From Phycomyces nitens (Eukaryota > Mucoromycota > Mucoromycetes > Mucorales > Phycomycetaceae), in assembly GCA_022702545.1 (NCBI GenBank), contig JAHRBC010000003.1, positions 7,986,086 through 8,050,085 of the forward strand: a stretch of 64,000 bases of DNA. Direction: 5' to 3'. Shown here piece after piece: positions 34,470 through 45,179 of the stretch; the stretch's first letter is position 1, and the number at the start of each line of letters is the position of its first letter. Below the pieces are notes generated by a model that saw only the letters and a list, made by a program, of their open reading frames with translations, was not told where the DNA came from and made no database searches. A program made the translations under genes and the position numbers.

Positions 34470-35545
34470 TTATATATAGGCATTTTGAATGACTATAAAG
34501 ATGTTCCTCTATTGTCTTGAAGCACTGAGATGCAAATCGGCCTTGATATTGTTTTTGGGCTCAATCCATCATGCTTTCCGCAGCATGCTTCAAAGGTGAA
34601 AAAAAATTTCAGACTCTCTCCTTTTTTTGGTTCCCTTTATTTTTCCTTTTCCTTGCTTTTTGATATTGGCGCCTTTCTCTGGTAAGACATTTTTTATACC
34701 TCTTTATACACACAAATTAACCTCTTTTTCATAGATGTGCGCTCCCATTGCAACTCATCCTTTCCACAATGGCCATCTAGACAAATACTCACTGGCCGCA
34801 TTCACTGGTACCATCATCTTGATAAAAATTATTTTCACTTTCTCTTTTAGATTGGCCAAACAACTTATATAGGGATGCCATCGGCACCAGGTAAAATTTT
34901 TCTTTCAATCATACTTGTTCCCTCTCTGACTCTATTCCATTGTAGACTGCCCTTTCTATTCATGCCATTGGCCTCCTCCATCATTCGCAATTGTAATCAT
35001 AAAGGTAATATTCTTTATAAATCTCTTTTTGCTTATCCAAAATATTATTCAGATTATTTATTAATTATTATTATTATGTGTTTTATAGACTCACTTGGGC
35101 TTCCTTTACACACCATACCCCCTACTTTGATAACCCATTTGGCTCCTGGTATGTAAATTAAATATATCATCACTCTGTTCACCCATATTAATTTTTATTC
35201 CCTTTTTTATAGTAAAACCTGCCACACAGCCCATCCAGCCTTAAAATTCAAGTCCCCTTTGCGCACTCTTGCCCATCTCTTGCAATGTAAGTATCTTTTG
35301 ACACACAAAAATTTTCTCTTTGTACCCCACATCATTAACACTTCTTTATCTTTTACAGAACACTCCTGCAGCCCAAAAAATTGCTGGATATTCATATTTT
35401 TGCAGGTATTTTTTATGTAGAAAAATATTCCATCCAAATAGCAGCAAGCAACCGGGTAGAAACGGCTAGGCATAGGAATAGGCGTAATAATAGACCCTAA
35501 ACCTAGAAACATTCTATTCTTTCCAATAAAAATAAAAGCGTAAAC
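34470..35545 (+). ncRNA. Third unit of B2, putative
   Basis: Starts downstream of CGTTATATATAGG (about 34469). Blocks follow splice-like acceptors at about 34735, 34851, 34946, 35090, 35213 and 35360, with donors GTACCA, GTAAAA, GTAATA, GTATGT and GTAAGT. It ends near TTCTTTCCAATAAAAATAAA (about 35517). The block order and the final AACACT.CYGCA...CAG block match C and A2, although the sequence is diverged. Stops appear in every joined frame I tried. Confidence 0.42.
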
Positions 35546-38500
35546 CATTACCAATCCAATATAAACGGGAAATCAAATAATGGGTGATATATTACTGGTG
35601 AAGAAGAATAAAGAGGCTTTCAAGTGTTTGATTTGATTGGTCTTGGGTAGTAACCACTAGTAGATACATCGAGTTTCTACAACTCGCAACATAAAGATAT
35701 GTGACGTATCTGAACATTTCAACGACCACGTTGAGACGACCAAAATAGAACCGTTCTTTTAAATACTTTTTTTCATCGTTCCAAATCAGATCTATATACC
35801 GAAAGTGCTAACAGACCTCACCTGCGGCACATTTTTACATGTTTCTACTACTGCAAACCACGACACCGAGGTACCTGTGAAGCTAGCATGCCTCCTAGTT
35901 GAAAAAATATTTAAACTAGGTGAAACCCACCCCTTTTCAGTACCATAATGCCGGATTTCTGGTACTACAAACAGCCCCTCTTTTGCAGTGAAGCTTGGAC
36001 ATAAAGGGGCGGAAGGGGGTTTGACTGGGACATTGAAGAACAGAAGATACATAATCGCCCTTGTATGCATCATTAATAAAGTTCTTCATGTAGGTGGACT
36101 CAAAGCCGTCTCGTCTGTTGGTCTTGATGTTTTTTAACAATCCATTGTATCTCTCAAATGAAAACAGCCAATAACTGTACACTGGTCCAAAATCACGAAT
36201 AATGGTATGAAGATGAAGGTGTAGGTGCATGTTACAAGTGAGAAGATTCGCAGGATATAGGGACTGACATCTTTGACCGAACGTTTCCAGGAAATCGTGG
36301 GCATCGGTTGCCTCGGAAAATGAGATTGCTGGCTTGACCAAAAGGCGGCAGGCATCAACGAAGCTGATCCAGTTGTTGAAGTTGTCAGGAGGGAGCACAC
36401 CTTTCAACAGGACTGGAGAGTATACGAGGACCCAGGACTTCCACTCGTCTGCTTTCATGTAGGAAAAGCCTTTTCCGATCTTGCCTTTGAGGACAGCATA
36501 ATTGGCCGGCAGAACCATAGACTCGGCAGTCTTTTGCATGGCAGCAAGATCACGGTCTGTGATCAGGCCATCGTCAATCCACCTCTCGACCATTCGCTTG
36601 GCCGTACCCAAGAAGAGATTGTGCATGGGATCAATGATCGTGCAGCGAACAACGTCAAAGTATCCAAGGCAATGCAACTGGGACCATCGAACGCCATTTT
36701 CGATTTCCAGCTGATGCCTTTCTGAGGGCGTACTGGCACTCTTCCACACCTCAGCATGCAACCGATTTTCGACACCACTGCGAAGGGACCACTGTGCAGA
36801 GTCGAAGCCACGAAAGTCAACGCTGTTTGTTCCATCCAAACGAGAGAAACCACGACTACACTTGAAGCATGCATGGGTGCTGTTGTGGGAAGTAAACCCA
36901 CTCGTCTTTCTGGCAGCTGGAATGTCGCACGCCACCATAAACAACGCAGCACGGACGGTAACACCTGATGAACACTCAGCAGTTTGCATCTTCACACCAA
37001 TGTACAGCTCTTCCAAATCGTCCACCAACGGCTTGAGATAGTGGTTGATCTCATCAGATTTTGGTTCCTTGGGCCCAGGCATAAGTCCAACAAGAATGAT
37101 GTTCTCTGCCTTGAATCGCTCAGCCCTAGGAAGATTGTTGACGGCCAAGTAGATCACACCACAGGAATAGGTCACCCCATCGAACGGCTGGAACCAGTCA
37201 ACGTTCAATGTCAGCATGAGAGAACGTGGGTCTTGGACGAAAGAAACACCATTCGAGTCCTTGAGCTCCTTCCACATGGCGCCGTCGTACACATCGCACA
37301 TCGTGTCTTCGACCTTCAGCTCCTTGTTCCAATGGCGGATTCTTGCTTCGAAATCTGGGCGGAGGAAAAACACTCTCAACGCCTGCTTGACAGAATGGTA
37401 GTTGTATTGGCGTCTGGCTACCAAAGCACCTGATGATGACACCTTCATCAACTGGGAATCGCAAGAGGAACGTGCTCCTGGCTTCTGGAAATCACACCGA
37501 AGGGGAACAGACCCAGCTTCCTCGTACACCTTGTGACAATCCTGGCACACAACAGATTTCCTTATTCCTTGGGACATGGCTGAAAATCCTGTCATGCGCT
37601 GCAGACCAAGCAGGCTTGTGGGCAGTTGGAAATCTTGACCATAGATTGTCAAGAGCTTGTTGACAAACTCGATCAAGACAACGGCGCCCTTGTCAACCAC
37701 ATAACAGGATGCAAACAGGACAACAGAAATGGCGATGAACCTGTGCACTGGGTTTTCAGGCATTTGGGGGGAGGCAAAAGGATCTATTTTAAAATGGAAA
37801 ATATTAACACCCAATTTTTTAGGCTTTTTCTCTATTTAACACTGACCTTCACCATCCAACTCCTCAACTTCGATCTCTTCCAAATCGCCCTCGTTGTCAT
37901 CATCACCACCATCCATCTCATTCTCATTGGCATCGGCATCAGCATCGGCATCGGCATTAGCCTCATTGTCAGCACCAATTTCGCCATGATCGGCAAAAGG
38001 ATCAGCTTCCAAAAACGGCGAGTTCTCCTGATCACCAAGTACATCTGAGGACCCGACTTTATGGAACAAGGTAGCCAGATATAGAATATAGTAGTTATTT
38101 AGTTTCTATTGCTATGCCAATAAATAATCCTTACGTTCAAAATCAACATCTATCATATTGCATTGAGAGGAGATTTCTAGTAAAATATATTATGATACAA
38201 TTCATAGAGTGTTTACAAAAGTAACTTGCCCCTTTCGCAATTTTCAAGACGCTCTAATCTTGCTCTCTTTGCATGACGTTGAGCAGTCAGTTTCTGGACA
38301 AGACTGTAACCATTCTTGCTTGTACTGCATCTAGGGCAAAAGCACTTCTCATTGTAGACATCGGAAGTAGAAGACATGGTATTTGTGTATTGAAGTTTAA
38401 ACAAAAAGAAAACAAGTGTTACATATGCTTTATTTGCTACGGTTTTATAAGAGTATAAAAATATTATCTCCTGTTCTTTATATCCGAGCCAATTAAATAC

Positions 38501-38619
38501 AATAAAACAATATTTTCAAGGTGATCACAAAAAAACGTGTTGAGTTGCAAATTTGCTTCAGCTTTCTCCACGTTCTCAGTTAACTGTGCACAGTAGAATA
38601 GCCCACCGTTTTCCCAGTG

Positions 38620-38835
38620 ACCGGTTAACTTGGCTACAATAAGGTTGGCTTGGGCTTCCCAAAAGGCTATTCGAGCAGGGGTAGAACGGATACGCTGGTC
38701 CAAAGGGATATGGGGGACGGTACGGGCAAATGTAGAGGGAAGTAGGGCCTGAACTCGTTCTTCAATCTCAAAGGACTTCTTTTGAGCGTCTGTAAACTGT
38801 GTTTCTGTCTTTTTCAGGTCGGAAGACTCGGTCAT
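38620..38835 (-). pseudogene. Ty3 copy 2: N-terminal gag piece
   Basis: It begins MTESSDLKKTETQF at 38835 and runs to ...IVAKLTG, where D is inserted (ACC duplicated). It is about 90% identical to the start of the complete Ty3 gag. The open frame continues a short way into D, but that part is fortuitous. Confidence 0.9.
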
Positions 38836-38847
38836 TCAGCTACCAAT

Positions 38848-39223
38848 TGTCAGGTATCGATCTGGTATTTCTTTTCTGGCACTTGTAACTAAGTCGCAGA
38901 ATCAATACCACTGGGGATCGTCAAGTTCAAAGAATAGTTTTCAGGTAATCGATAGATGGCTTTTTATTGATACAAATCCTTTTACTATTTATACAAAATG
39001 TAATTAGATTTATGGCTAAATGTATAGCTACGTTAATATGTCTTAGATGGCTATTGTCCAGTAGAATATACTTAAGAGATATTTGCAATCTAAGACACTT
39101 GAGACATTTAGAAACATATATAGGGAAACCAATCGGCAAGGTCTTGATCGTTTACCCAACAAGGTCAACCATTACTGGTTGCCTATCAAGAGCCGATTTC
39201 GGTTGCCGATGTCAACTCTGACA
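38848..39223 (-). mobile_element. 5' LTR of Ty3 copy 2
   Basis: A 376-bp LTR bounded by TGTCAGGTATC and CAACTCTGACA, diverged from the 385-bp LTRs of the complete element. The primer-site word TGGTAGC (minus strand) lies between it and the gag start. Confidence 0.88.
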
Positions 39224-40004
39224 TACAAGTGCCAGAAAAGAAATATCAGATCGAGACTTGACATAATCATCTTCAGATTTTACGGATTCATCAAAATAAT
39301 GTCAGAGTTGACATAGCAAATAATAACCCAGATAATCAGGTACCCAATTGGTAATGCTTTTAACATATGTCTTCAAGGTTATACCGATTGGTTCCCCTTT
39401 TTGTAAAACCAAGACATATTCTCATCGCCTCTCATAAAGAGATAACCAATGTGTCTTGAGTAAAAAGTAATTAGTTTAGATAGTTTCACTTATAAAATCT
39501 GTATAAATACTACAACGATTTGTATCAATAAAAAAGGCATTCAATTCTCTATATTCCTATTTATCCTAAACGTCCTAGTTGGTGGTGATCTATTGCAAAA
39601 CTCATCTAAGTCAAGCATTTGTCGTTTTGGATCTGGGTTGTTCTTCCAATGCTATAACACAGCCAATATTGGTCAAACCCACTGGGAATCGTAAACGAGG
39701 ATAAAAGAGTAAAAAGAGGATAGAAGATAGATACTTTTTATTCAATGAAATATTGTCCTCTTTTATATCTTTTCTAAACCCACTCAGCCATCATAAATGT
39801 CTGTTTCGGTTTCTAATCTACTTTTGTTATAACTAATGTCTTCTAGGTCTTCAGAGAGCAAAAGGGAATCAATTCGGTCGTCGTTCTCAAAAGAGAACTC
39901 TGTGTAATTGTCATCCTGATTGGCTGACATTAATTCAGGCACGACACATTAGCAAGATACACCCAGTCGAGACTTGACAATAATGTCCGACAACCTGACA
40001 CAAT
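39224..40004. mobile_element. Cluster of Ty3 LTR remnants
   Basis: 39224-39263 is the inverted tip of the same LTR type (TACAAGTGCCAGAAAAGAAA). From 39300 a plus-oriented LTR-like start TGTCAGAGTTGACATAG is followed by TATAAATACTAC (about 39505) and AATAAAAAAGGC. From about 39655 a minus-oriented unit shows GGTCAAACCCACTGGGAATC and a complementary TATA/AATAAA pair. No coding sequence remains. Confidence 0.55.
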
Positions 40005-40389
40005 TGTCAAGTATCGATCTGGTATTTCTTTTCTGGCACTTGTAACTAAGTCGCAGAATCAATACCACTGGGGATCGTCAAGTTTAGAGAATAGTTTTTA
40101 GATAGAATATAGATACTTTTTATTGAGACAAATCCTTTTACTATTTATACAAAATATAATCGGATTTAAGGCTAAATGTATAGCTACGTTAATATGTCTT
40201 AGATGATGATTGTCCAGTAGGATATACTGACAAGATATTCGCAATCTAAGACATTTGGGACATTTGAGACATTTTCCAAAACATATGCAAGAAGACCAAT
40301 CGGCAAGGTCTGAGTATTTACCCAACAAGGTCAACCATTACTGGTTACCTATTAAGAGCCGATTTCGGTCACCGATGTCAACTCTGACA
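40005..40389 (-). repeat. 3' LTR of the complete Ty3
   Basis: The polypurine tract GGAGGGGGGTAA (minus strand, 40390-40401) abuts it. It is identical in length to the 5' LTR. Confidence 0.95.
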
Positions 40390-43300
40390 TTACCCCCCTC
40401 CTGGCTTTGTGATCGTCCACGAGCACTAATATCGTCGGGAGAAACCACAGGGTCAACGGCATCGTTGGGGACCTCAGTATCCAGAAGTCGCATCGCAGCG
40501 CGCCAAGCTGAACGAGAGGCGGTCGGGTTGTACCAAGTGTCATGAGGGGTATCACCGTGGGTCTTGTACAGGCGGTCAACATGGACCCAGGACGCGAGAG
40601 GCTTGCCTTCCATGGTCTTCAACTGGTATGTCCCATAATTATCGTTCTTGTTCATGACGACAAAAGGACCCTTGAACCGAGGTTCCAAACCAAAACGGCC
40701 TTCGTGCGTGAGTTTGACATGGTCGCCAATCTCGAACGACACTTTCTTGATCATGGCATCCCATTTCTCTTTATCCTTCTCACTCATCACTCGCATGCGT
40801 AGCTCTGCCGCTTCACGTGCTCTACCTACGTTTTCAAGTTGATTGGCGGTCTTATCAGCAATGGCCCGAGGGTCTTCAGAAGTGGCTGTGTCCAAATAAG
40901 GCAGTTGCGGATCCCCAGGGAGAACAGGATGGCGGCCATACGTGAGGAAAAACGGACTGTAGCCAGTAGTAGAGTGGGTGCGGATGCGACAGGCCCACAG
41001 GGCAGCAAACAGGAATTCATCCCAGCGGTGGAGAGCCCCATTCGTGTACTTGCGCAACATTTGCTTGAGGGTTCCGTTGAGGCGCTCACACTTACCATTG
41101 GTGCATGGATGAAAGGCAGAGGTGAGGCGGTGGTTGGTCTTGATACGGCTTAAGTAGGCGGCTACGAGTTTGCTCGTAAAGTTGGCCCCACGGTCCGTTA
41201 GAATCTCGCCTGGACACCCAAAACGCATCACGATCTCTTCATAGATGAAGTCGGCCACGGCTTCAGCAGATGCTACTGGGACAGCGCGGGCAATTGGCCA
41301 GTTGGTGGTGTAGTCGACGGCAACAAGGATCCACCGGTTTCCTTTTAAGGTTGCGGGAAGTCTGCCAATGAAGTCTAAATGCCATCGCTGGAATGCTTCG
41401 GGAACCTTCAATGGGTGCATCTCGTCATGGTGCTGGCCATCCTTCCTTGCGTTTAATTGACATTCAGGGCACGAGCTCAACCATTCTTTCAGGTCATTAC
41501 GCATGGTGGGCCACCAGTAACGAGGCTTCAACATGTCCATCATGGTCACCAGTCCTGAGTGACCAAAGCCTTTATGAAAAGACTGAACAGTGTCGGCACG
41601 ACGGGCAAAAGGCAGGAACGGCACTTCTCTCACTTCGTCTTCTTTCAGCTGTACTCTTCGGTATACCTTCCGATCCCTTGTTACAAAGTGCTCTTGGTTC
41701 TTCTCAACGATCTGCCTGGCCTCAGGAGGTACCTGGTCTGGTCGGAAGAGATAATAGTTCGGCCAGTCAGTCGCGTGGGTCAGTGGTGTGGCATACAGAT
41801 AATCAGGTTCTATTGAGTCTGCAGCGCTCTTGCTTTCGGGACCTCCAACGCGGGACAGGGCATTGGGTACATCGTTCTCTTTTCCTGGCTTGTACTGAAT
41901 GTCGGGGGCATATAGTTCCAACTCGGCGATCCATCTGACTAAGCGTGGGGTTGGTGTCACTTGAGACCGGAAATACTTGAGGGGAAGGTGGTCCGAGAAC
42001 ACAGTATATGGTCTACCATCGATGAGGCAACGCCAGGTGCGGAGGGCATGCATAATTCCGAGTAATTCTCTTTCTTGGGCCGGATAGGATCGCTCCGCCG
42101 AAGAGAACTTCTTGGACTCGTATGCCAGAGGGTGCCACAAACCATCCTTGCCTTCTTGCAACAGTACCACACCAACACCAAAGTCAGACGCATCGGTTTC
42201 TATACGGTATGGTCTGTGCACATCGGGAGCTTGAAGGACCGGAGGCGAGGTCAGCTTTTCCTTGATTAGGTCGAAGCTCCTTTGGCACTCCTTCGTCCAT
42301 ACAATCGGTCTACGCTTGGCACCGGTACCCTTGGTCAGGTCTGTCAGGGGGGACGCTATGCTGGCATAACCGGGAATAAACCTTCTGTAGTGCTGGGCTA
42401 GTCCACAGAACTGGCGGACCTCTTGGACATTGGTCGGTGCAGGCCATTCCTTGACAGCCATGATCTTTCCAGGTGCAGGGAGAATGCCTCGTGCCGAGAT
42501 GTGGAATCCAACAAAGATAAGGTCTTTCTTGTTGAACTCACACTTCTTCAGATTGGCCACGAGCTTCTCCTTTTGCAACCTTTCCAGGACGTGTCGGACA
42601 TGGCGGCGGTGGTCTTCCTCGGTCTTACTGAAGATGAGAATGTCATCGAGATACACAAGTGCGAACTTATCCAAACAGTCACCCAGGACACGGTTCATGA
42701 GGCTCTGGAACGTTGGGGGCGCATTGGTCAAACCAAACGGGAGGACAAGGAACTCATACTGGCCATACCGGGTGTTAAAGGCTGTCTTTGGCACATCGCT
42801 GGACTGAATCTTGACCTGGTGGTATCCGCTTTTCAAATCGAGGCTGGTGAAATGTGCGGATCCACGGAGACGTTCAAGGCATTCGTCAATTCTAGGCAGC
42901 GGGTGGTTGTTTCTTACAGTCACTTTGTTCAAGGCACGGTAATCGATACACATTCGCATGGCGCCGTCTTTCTTCTTGACAAACAGTACCGGAGCACCCC
43001 AAGGCGACGCACTAGGTCTGATCAACCCAAGGTCCAGGAGTTCTTTGAGCTGACGTTTAAGCTCGTCCAGCTCCAGGGGACTCATCTTGAAGGGTGGTCT
43101 GCTTATTGGCCTTGCATCTCCTGTGTCGATTACATGTTGCACATCGCGGTCTGGTGGTACGCCAGGGAGCTCATCACGGAACACATCAGGGAAGACCTTG
43201 GCAAGGTTATCCCAATCCAGGTTGTCGCTATTCTTCTTTACGTCTTCTTTCACATACAGCAAGCAGCTATCGGCTTCGGCTTTTTCCATCAACTTTTTCG

Positions 43301-45167
43301 CCTGCTTGTGTGACACGAGATAACCAAGGTGCTGTGTATTGGTTCGGGTATTGTACGGTTTGATGATGTACTCTTCCTCTCCTCTCTGCAGCTTCCAGCT
43401 ATCGTCAAACCAATCAGGTATTGGCTGTGCCTGTTGGAGCCATGTGCGACCCAGGATTACATCGAACTTCATCGGGAATACATACGCTTCGATTATGTCT
43501 TCATATCCATTGAGCAAGATTGGCATATTGACTTTCTTGGTGATTGGTGTTCTGTGGCCCCCAGCTGTCTCAACTTGTCGATCACGGACCTCAGTAACCT
43601 GTGAGGCATTCTTGGCAATCTCTGGTGTCACATAGTTGGCACTGGCACCGCTATCAATCAGAACTGATATCTGTCTTCCTTCATAGGTGGCTTTATACAG
43701 TGGTAGGTCAGTGCTGACAGTAGAGTTAAGTTGCTCTAGATGCATCAAGTCTTCATGTACAAGGGCAGGGACATCAGGATACTGGTGAGATAAAGCTTTA
43801 TTAACATGTTCTTTATAATTAACACTATCGTAATCATTTACATCCCTGTTATTGGGACTTTGTGCTTCGTGCACTTGGTCCCCTCTCAACTCGGTTGCGT
43901 TAAACGACATATCCTTGCGGCCCTGGGACTTTACTCGTCCTTCATCAAGTTGGCGGATGGCGGCAATACGGTCCTGGCAAAAACGCTTAAGGTGGCCAGT
44001 CTGGCCACACCAGAAACACTCGCGGTTATCTTGACCTCTCTGTTGGTTCGATTTCTGCTCGGAGTGGGAAGCGGAATTCCGGCCACTGCGTTGGCCCCAA
44101 CGTCCTCGGTGATTGGTCCGCATGGACCCCCTCCCCTCCATAGCGTCAAGGTCCATTGGAGTGGGACCGTTGTCGTGAGCATACTGTGGGACAATCTCGG
44201 GACGGAAACCAGGAGCGGGGCGACGGCCATTCTCAAACGCAAGGGCAGTGCGGGCGGCTTCACCAACATCTAGGGGTTCTCGGAAACGAACCTGGCTACG
44301 GGTTTCGGGGCGCAAACCATTGGTGAACCTGTCAAGGGCCTCATCTTCGGTCATGGACGGGATGTCCATGCGCAGATCCTGGAAGGTATCGATGTATGTT
44401 TCAACCGAACCAGTCTGGCGCAGTGAACGGATGCGGTCGCGGGCATTCTGAATGGAGTGAACCGGGCAGAAATTATTGTTCAGCAACCGAGTGAAAGTAC
44501 GCCAATCCGACGAGCGGGTACCATTGTCTTCCAGACGACGCCACCAAACATCAGCACGATCACGCAGAAGGGTGATGGCGTACGAGGTCCAGCTGTCGTA
44601 ATCAATGCGATGGAGTTCAGCAAAACGCTCCACCGAGCAGATCCATCCATCAATGGCGTTGGCCGAACGTTCTCCGCGGTAAAAATCGGGACGTTCAATA
44701 CGAACAGAGGATGGCAGCGAAACATGGCTGGCAGCCAGAGCAGGAGCAGGAGCAGGAGCAGGTGGCTGGGAACTGCGCAGGGCAGCAGTAAAAGCTGCGA
44801 TAAGATCAGGCATGGATACCACGGCAGGAGCATCAGGGGCGGGAGCATCAGGGGCGGGAGCCGGTTGATCACTCATCTGTGGAGCAGGCAAAGAACTGGG
44901 AACAGGTATGTAGACGGGCGAATCTGGGTCCGTAGGTGTAGAAACAGGTACACCGGTCAATTTGGCAACAATAAGGCTGGCTTGGGCTTCCCAGAAGGCT
45001 ACTCGAGCAGGAGTGGAACGGAGACGCTGGTCCGAAGGGATGTGAGGAACAGTACGAGCAAATTTGTCAGGAAGCAAGGCCTGAACTCGTTCTTCAATCT
45101 CAAAGGACTTCTTTTGAGCGTCTGTAAACTGTATTTCTGTATTTTTCAGGTCGGAAGACTCGGTCAT
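40338..45167 (-). CDS. Ty3/gypsy Gag-Pol polyprotein, 1609 residues
   Basis: A single open frame. The Gag part (1 to about 430) has a Pro/Ala linker and a zinc knuckle CFWCGQTGHLKRFC (384-397). Next come an aspartic protease with VLIDSGASANYV (503-514), reverse transcriptase with LVYLDDILIF (837-846), RNase H with ETDASDFGVG (about 989), integrase with an H-H-C-C finger (H1198, H1203, C1233, C1236) and the D,D,E residues in WHLDFIG (D1264), ILTDRG (D1325) and KCERLNG (E1361). A GPF module (RFKGPFVV) follows. I see no chromodomain in the tail. Gag and Pol are fused without frameshift or stop. The ATG lies only 13 nt from the LTR. The frame ends inside the 3' LTR. Looks functional. Confidence 0.96.
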   Translation of the reverse strand: MTESSDLKNTEIQFTDAQKKSFEIEERVQALLPDKFARTVPHIPSDQRLRSTPARVAFWEAQASLIVAKLTGVPVSTPTDPDSPVYIPVPSSLPAPQMSDQPAPAPDAPAPDAPAVVSMPDLIAAFTAALRSSQPPAPAPAPALAASHVSLPSSVRIERPDFYRGERSANAIDGWICSVERFAELHRIDYDSWTSYAITLLRDRADVWWRRLEDNGTRSSDWRTFTRLLNNNFCPVHSIQNARDRIRSLRQTGSVETYIDTFQDLRMDIPSMTEDEALDRFTNGLRPETRSQVRFREPLDVGEAARTALAFENGRRPAPGFRPEIVPQYAHDNGPTPMDLDAMEGRGSMRTNHRGRWGQRSGRNSASHSEQKSNQQRGQDNRECFWCGQTGHLKRFCQDRIAAIRQLDEGRVKSQGRKDMSFNATELRGDQVHEAQSPNNRDVNDYDSVNYKEHVNKALSHQYPDVPALVHEDLMHLEQLNSTVSTDLPLYKATYEGRQISVLIDSGASANYVTPEIAKNASQVTEVRDRQVETAGGHRTPITKKVNMPILLNGYEDIIEAYVFPMKFDVILGRTWLQQAQPIPDWFDDSWKLQRGEEEYIIKPYNTRTNTQHLGYLVSHKQAKKLMEKAEADSCLLYVKEDVKKNSDNLDWDNLAKVFPDVFRDELPGVPPDRDVQHVIDTGDARPISRPPFKMSPLELDELKRQLKELLDLGLIRPSASPWGAPVLFVKKKDGAMRMCIDYRALNKVTVRNNHPLPRIDECLERLRGSAHFTSLDLKSGYHQVKIQSSDVPKTAFNTRYGQYEFLVLPFGLTNAPPTFQSLMNRVLGDCLDKFALVYLDDILIFSKTEEDHRRHVRHVLERLQKEKLVANLKKCEFNKKDLIFVGFHISARGILPAPGKIMAVKEWPAPTNVQEVRQFCGLAQHYRRFIPGYASIASPLTDLTKGTGAKRRPIVWTKECQRSFDLIKEKLTSPPVLQAPDVHRPYRIETDASDFGVGVVLLQEGKDGLWHPLAYESKKFSSAERSYPAQERELLGIMHALRTWRCLIDGRPYTVFSDHLPLKYFRSQVTPTPRLVRWIAELELYAPDIQYKPGKENDVPNALSRVGGPESKSAADSIEPDYLYATPLTHATDWPNYYLFRPDQVPPEARQIVEKNQEHFVTRDRKVYRRVQLKEDEVREVPFLPFARRADTVQSFHKGFGHSGLVTMMDMLKPRYWWPTMRNDLKEWLSSCPECQLNARKDGQHHDEMHPLKVPEAFQRWHLDFIGRLPATLKGNRWILVAVDYTTNWPIARAVPVASAEAVADFIYEEIVMRFGCPGEILTDRGANFTSKLVAAYLSRIKTNHRLTSAFHPCTNGKCERLNGTLKQMLRKYTNGALHRWDEFLFAALWACRIRTHSTTGYSPFFLTYGRHPVLPGDPQLPYLDTATSEDPRAIADKTANQLENVGRAREAAELRMRVMSEKDKEKWDAMIKKVSFEIGDHVKLTHEGRFGLEPRFKGPFVVMNKNDNYGTYQLKTMEGKPLASWVHVDRLYKTHGDTPHDTWYNPTASRSAWRAAMRLLDTEVPNDAVDPVVSPDDISARGRSQSQEGGNVRVDIGDRNRLLIGNQ

Positions 45168-45179
45168 TCAGCTACCAAT
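45168..45179 (-). promoter_or_regulatory. Primer-binding site and short leader
   Basis: Read on the minus strand, TGGTAGC follows the LTR after two bases. This complements the 3' end (GCTACCA) of eukaryotic initiator tRNA-Met, the usual primer of Ty3-like elements. The gag ATG follows immediately (45167). Confidence 0.75.

Larger units (their letters stand above)
29630..35990 (+). mobile_element. CACTG element B2, complete, nested in D
   Basis: A 6361-bp element that begins CACTGGAAAAACCCCTC and ends CAGCCCCTCTTTTGCAGTG, with AAG duplicated at 29627-29629 and 35991-35993. It is inverted and about 99% identical relative to B1. It contains the transposase (plus), accessory gene (minus) and third unit (plus). 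Confidence 0.94.
28856..38377 (-). pseudogene. Tnp2-like transposase of D, interrupted by B2
   Basis: The exons are 38377-38230 (148 nt, MSSTSDVYNEKCFCPRC, GC donor GCAAGT), 38176-38135 (42 nt), an acidic exon ending near 37850 and a long exon from about 37784. The long exon runs to 35991 and is then broken by B2 (29630-35990, duplicated AAG). It resumes at 29629 and ends at 28856. The two parts are in frame across the insertion, at ...FMSKL / TSSSYAPS.... The C-terminal piece begins with a degenerate Ala/Pro/Ser/His repeat encoded by GGAGGCATG units. Motifs NVDWFQPF, CDIPAARKTSGF, DPMHNLFLG and FGPVYSYWLFSFERYNG are present. It was an open gene before B2 landed. Confidence 0.88.
24645..38619 (-). 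mobile_element. CACTG element D, hosting B2
   Basis: D begins CACTGCAAAAACTGTGGGG (24645) and ends ...CCCACCGTTTTCCCAGTG (38619). ACC is duplicated at 24642-24644 and 38620-38622. The intact Ty3 element has the continuous target GGTACACCGGTCAATTTGG at about 44950. Removing B2 and its duplication leaves 7611 bp, the longest of the family, mainly because the third unit is expanded. Order: third unit (minus), accessory gene (plus), transposase (minus). Confidence 0.92.

Noticed and set aside
39924..40004. Target of the complete Ty3 as a tRNA-upstream site
   Set aside because: The element lies on the 3' side of tRNA-Lys, 46 bp away, unlike the LTR stack; it may have entered older LTR debris.
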